Source of the DNA: Anaerolineae bacterium | GTDB taxonomy: Bacteria; Chloroflexota; Anaerolineae; B4-G1; SLSP01 | Direction of reading: 5' to 3' | Length of the DNA: 16,997 nucleotides | Assembly (NCBI GenBank): GCA_016934645.1 | Contig: JAFGSL010000249.1 | Location: 1 to 16,997, forward strand | Part shown: positions 14,774 to 16,997 of the stretch, one piece after another | Position numbering within the stretch: position 1 is the first letter of the stretch | Layout: each line of letters begins with the position of its first letter | Made by a program: the position numbers and the translations under genes | The notes under the pieces: model-generated | Database searches by the model: none | Seen by the model: the letters and a program-made list of their open reading frames with translations, nothing else | Told to the model about the DNA's origin: nothing

Positions 14774-14865
14774 AAATCAGCGAAAAAAGAATCAGCGAAT
14801 TACGAATTACGAATCACGCATTTCTCTTAACTCTTTACTCTTAACTCATTTCTCTTTACCCATAA
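14774..14865. repeat. Degenerate heptamer array and direct repeat
   Basis: Ten consecutive 7-nt units run from 14796 to 14865 (CGAATTA, CGAATTA, CGAATCA, CGCATTT, CTCTTAA, CTCTTTA, CTCTTAA, CTCATTT, CTCTTTA, CCCATAA). Every unit begins with C and has T at position 5. Just upstream AATCAGCGAA occurs twice (14775-14784 and 14790-14799). The stretch is much AT-richer than the flanking genes, has no coding potential, and ends right before the ribosome binding site of the arabinofuranosidase gene. It resembles the short tandem repeats described in filamentous cyanobacteria in format, although not in origin. Confidence 0.8.
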
Positions 14866-14879
14866 CTGAAAGGAGACCC

Positions 14880-16367
14880 ATGACCAAACTATCGATTAAC
14901 CTCAATGACCCAATCGGCACGATCAACCCCAACATCTACGGGCATTTCGCCGAGCACCTGGGGTGGTGTATCTACGGCGGCGTGTGGGTGGGCGAGGATT
15001 CGTCCATCCCGAACACCGGCGGCATCCGCAACGACGTCGTCGCCGCGCTCAAGAAGATGAAACCCGCCGTCATCCGCTGGCCCGGCGGCTGCTTCGCCGA
15101 CGACTACCACTGGCAAGACGGCGTCGGCCCGCGCGACCAGCGCCCGCGCCGCGTCAACATCCACTGGGGCGAGGTCGTCGAGAGCAACCAGTTCGGCACC
15201 CAGGAGTTCATCCAGTTCTGCCGGATGGTCGGCGCAGAGCCGTACATCGTCGGCAACATCGGCTCCGGGACCGTGCAGGAACTGCGCGAGTGGGTGGAGT
15301 ATTGCAACTTCCCCGGCGATAGCACGCTCGCGCAGCAGCGTGCATCTGACGGCAGCCCAGAGCCTCTGGACATCACCTACTGGGGCGTCGGCAACGAGAA
15401 CTGGGGCTGCGGCGGCAGCTTCTCGCCGGAGGATTACTGCGCCGAGTTCCGCCGTTTCGCCACGTTCGTGCGCGGCTTCGGCAAGCAACTTTACGTGATC
15501 GCCTGCGGCTCGCCCGGCAACGACCTCGAATGGACGACGCGCTTCTTCCGCAAGCTGCGCAAGGATTACTGGGACTTCAAGAACCTGCACGGCTACGCGG
15601 CGCACTACTACTGCGGGACGGCGGGCACGGCGACGGAGTACTCGGTGGATCAGTGGTACGAACTGATCGCGCGCGGGCTGTACATGGAAGACCTGGTCGT
15701 CCAGCAGCGCGCGGCTATGGACGCCTATGATCCTTCGCGCAAGATCGGACTGATTATCGACGAGTGGGGGACGTGGCATCCGGTGGAACCGGGCACGAAT
15801 CGGGCTTTCCTGTTCCAGCAGAACAGCCTGCGCGACGCGCTCGTCGCAGCGACCTCGCTCGACATCTTCAACCGCCACGCCGACAAGGTGGTGATGACGA
15901 ACATCGCGCAGACGATCAACGTGCTACAGGCGATGATCCTCACGCAGGGCGAGAAGATGCTGGTGACGCCAACGGGCTACGTCTACGAGATGTACGCGCC
16001 GCACCAGGGCGGCACCTCGCTGCGCACGGTCGTCGAGTCCGGCAAGGTAACGTACACCGCTGGCGGCAAGGAGCAACAGGTGGCGATCGTTTCCGGCAGT
16101 GCATCGCGCACGGGGAAAGTCCTCTTCCTCACACTGACCAACGCGCACGCCACGAACGCCGTCGAGGTGACGGTAGACCTGCTCGGCGGCGCGCAGGCGG
16201 CAGGTGGCGCAGCGCGCATCCTCAGCGGCGAGATCCACGCGCACAACACCTTCGACGCGCCCGAGACGCTCACGCCGCGCCCCTACGCCATCGACGCGAC
16301 CGGCGCATCTTTCGTGATCACGCTGCCGCCCGCATCTGTTCTCGCGGCGGAGATCGCGCTGGGCTGA
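14880..16367 (+). CDS. abfA: GH51 alpha-L-arabinofuranosidase
   Basis: The 495-aa retaining glycoside hydrolase starts at ATG 14880 with AAAGGAG at 14869-14875. It removes terminal alpha-L-arabinofuranosyl residues from arabinan, arabinoxylan or their oligosaccharides. GH51 landmarks are present in order: YGHFAEHLG near residue 20, RWPGGCFAD (about 66-74), the acid/base Glu173 in GVGNENWGCGG, and the nucleophile Glu295 in IIDEWGTWH. These fall close to E175 and E294 of the Geobacillus enzyme (from memory). A C-terminal beta-domain runs from about residue 380. Absence of a signal peptide indicates a cytoplasmic enzyme acting on imported oligosaccharides. The gene looks more GC-rich than its neighbours. 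Its stop overlaps the next start by one base (TGATG), so the following unknown protein may be coupled to it. Confidence 0.97.
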   Translation: MTKLSINLNDPIGTINPNIYGHFAEHLGWCIYGGVWVGEDSSIPNTGGIRNDVVAALKKMKPAVIRWPGGCFADDYHWQDGVGPRDQRPRRVNIHWGEVVESNQFGTQEFIQFCRMVGAEPYIVGNIGSGTVQELREWVEYCNFPGDSTLAQQRASDGSPEPLDITYWGVGNENWGCGGSFSPEDYCAEFRRFATFVRGFGKQLYVIACGSPGNDLEWTTRFFRKLRKDYWDFKNLHGYAAHYYCGTAGTATEYSVDQWYELIARGLYMEDLVVQQRAAMDAYDPSRKIGLIIDEWGTWHPVEPGTNRAFLFQQNSLRDALVAATSLDIFNRHADKVVMTNIAQTINVLQAMILTQGEKMLVTPTGYVYEMYAPHQGGTSLRTVVESGKVTYTAGGKEQQVAIVSGSASRTGKVLFLTLTNAHATNAVEVTVDLLGGAQAAGGAARILSGEIHAHNTFDAPETLTPRPYAIDATGASFVITLPPASVLAAEIALG

Positions 16368-16997
16368 TGAAAGTCTACATTCTGAAGGCGAATTACAACA
16401 ACTATCACATCCTCGCGCCCGTCGGTTCAGACACACTAGAGCTTTACAGGCGCTTCAACGGGCAGTGCATAGAAACCCCACCGGAGCATATCGAGGTCGA
16501 GGTGGTCGAACCGGGTCAAAATCTCCCAGGCGGGGATTTTCCCGGTTTGACCTCACACATCCCGGTATTCAGTGCCAAAGGCACGCGCGTGTTGGGACAG
16601 TTGTTGAGTTCCGTCGGGGAGACAATCCCATTGCGGTGCGAAAATTGCGGCGACACGTACACCGCGCTTAACGTCACACGCCTGGTCGCCGCGCTAGATG
16701 AAAGTCGATCCGAAGTAAAACGCTTCACGAGCAGTGGGCGGATTATGCGCATTCTCCGGTATGCGTTCCGAGAGGATGCCGTGAGTGATGAAACGCTCTT
16801 CAAAATCCCCGAAACAGTCTTACAGGACGTTTATGCGACCGAAGCGGTCGTCGAGAAAGTGGTACAAAGCGATTTGCGGGGATTTGTATTCAAGCTGGTA
16901 TGGACGAATGAAGCGGCGGTCATTTTATGCCCCTACTGTATGGGCGTCATCACGGAGGAAACTGAGATATGCCCAACCTGCGGCCTGGACACGCGAC
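16367..16997 (+). CDS. Imm11/DUF1629-like protein with zinc-knuckle cysteines (partial)
   Basis: The frame opens at ATG 16367, whose A is the last base of the arabinofuranosidase stop, and stays open to the window end (210 codons). The pattern MKVYILK near the start, GDFPGLTSHIPVFSAKG, a central YTALNVTRLVAALDE and FTSSGRIMRI..RYAF, then FKIPE, recalls the Imm11/DUF1629 immunity-protein family. This is a recognition from memory and not certain. Unusually, CENC (Cys91, Cys94) lies in the middle, and CPYC (188, 191) with CPTC (202, 205) forms a treble-clef or ribbon-like Zn site at the visible end. The C-terminus is missing. A polymorphic-toxin immunity role is one option, but no toxin is adjacent; many stand-alone copies of this family have unknown roles. 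Its GC content is visibly lower than that of the upstream gene. Confidence 0.72.
   Translation, partial: MKVYILKANYNNYHILAPVGSDTLELYRRFNGQCIETPPEHIEVEVVEPGQNLPGGDFPGLTSHIPVFSAKGTRVLGQLLSSVGETIPLRCENCGDTYTALNVTRLVAALDESRSEVKRFTSSGRIMRILRYAFREDAVSDETLFKIPETVLQDVYATEAVVEKVVQSDLRGFVFKLVWTNEAAVILCPYCMGVITEETEICPTCGLDTR

Noticed and set aside
14774..14865. CRISPR array
   Set aside because: Units are only 7 nt, contiguous and degenerate, without spacers or cas genes.
14889..15878. 329-codon minus-strand open frame
   Set aside because: Antisense shadow of the GH51 gene with Ala/Val/Asp/Arg-biased composition.

Overview
The window reads as a chromosomal piece of a moderately GC-rich bacterium, most plausibly a member of the Chloroflexota (Anaerolineae-like). 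This is an inference from three things: a lipoprotein with a TATPTAT-type Thr/Pro/Ala linker, paired ArsA-like ATPases, and AT-richer intergenic arrays of 7-8 nt units between GC-rich genes. No rRNA, tRNA, CRISPR array, transposase or phage gene was seen.

Left part (1-4050), all on the + strand: the 3' end of a CstA-type carrier, a 42-bp perfect palindrome, two small paralogous proteins (98 and 93 aa), two full-length ArsA/Get3-like ATPases overlapping by 4 nt, and a membrane protein with a TPR-like tail. The ATPases contain no cysteine, so neither arsenite binding by ArsA cysteines nor the Get3 CxxC zinc site is available. Each has a different altered switch motif: the first keeps the switch I Asp but has an unusual switch II, and the second has Asn in place of the switch I Asp but a near-normal switch II. 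With the twin small proteins and the adjacent carrier, this is the best candidate for an undescribed system, either an ArsA/ArsB-like ATPase-carrier assembly or a Get3-like chaperone with dedicated clients.

Middle part (4051-6533): an extended -10 promoter with upstream and downstream hairpins leads into an orphan PAS histidine kinase carrying a four-cysteine motif. It converges on a minus-strand radC. The radC/oxidoreductase gap holds a 138-bp nested inverted repeat and an extended -10 promoter overlapped by a 10-bp palindrome.

Right part (6534-16997), all on the + strand: a Gfo/Idh/MocA-type oxidoreductase lacking the usual His, a two-ATPase/two-permease ABC-2 exporter set with overlapping genes, a surface lipoprotein with two pectate-lyase-like beta-helix modules, a class I methyltransferase, a cytoplasmic GH51 alpha-L-arabinofuranosidase, and an Imm11/DUF1629-like protein with zinc-knuckle cysteines that runs off the window. 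The oxidoreductase, beta-helix lipoprotein and GH51 suggest use or remodelling of plant-type or envelope glycans. The substrate of the ABC exporters cannot be read from the sequence.
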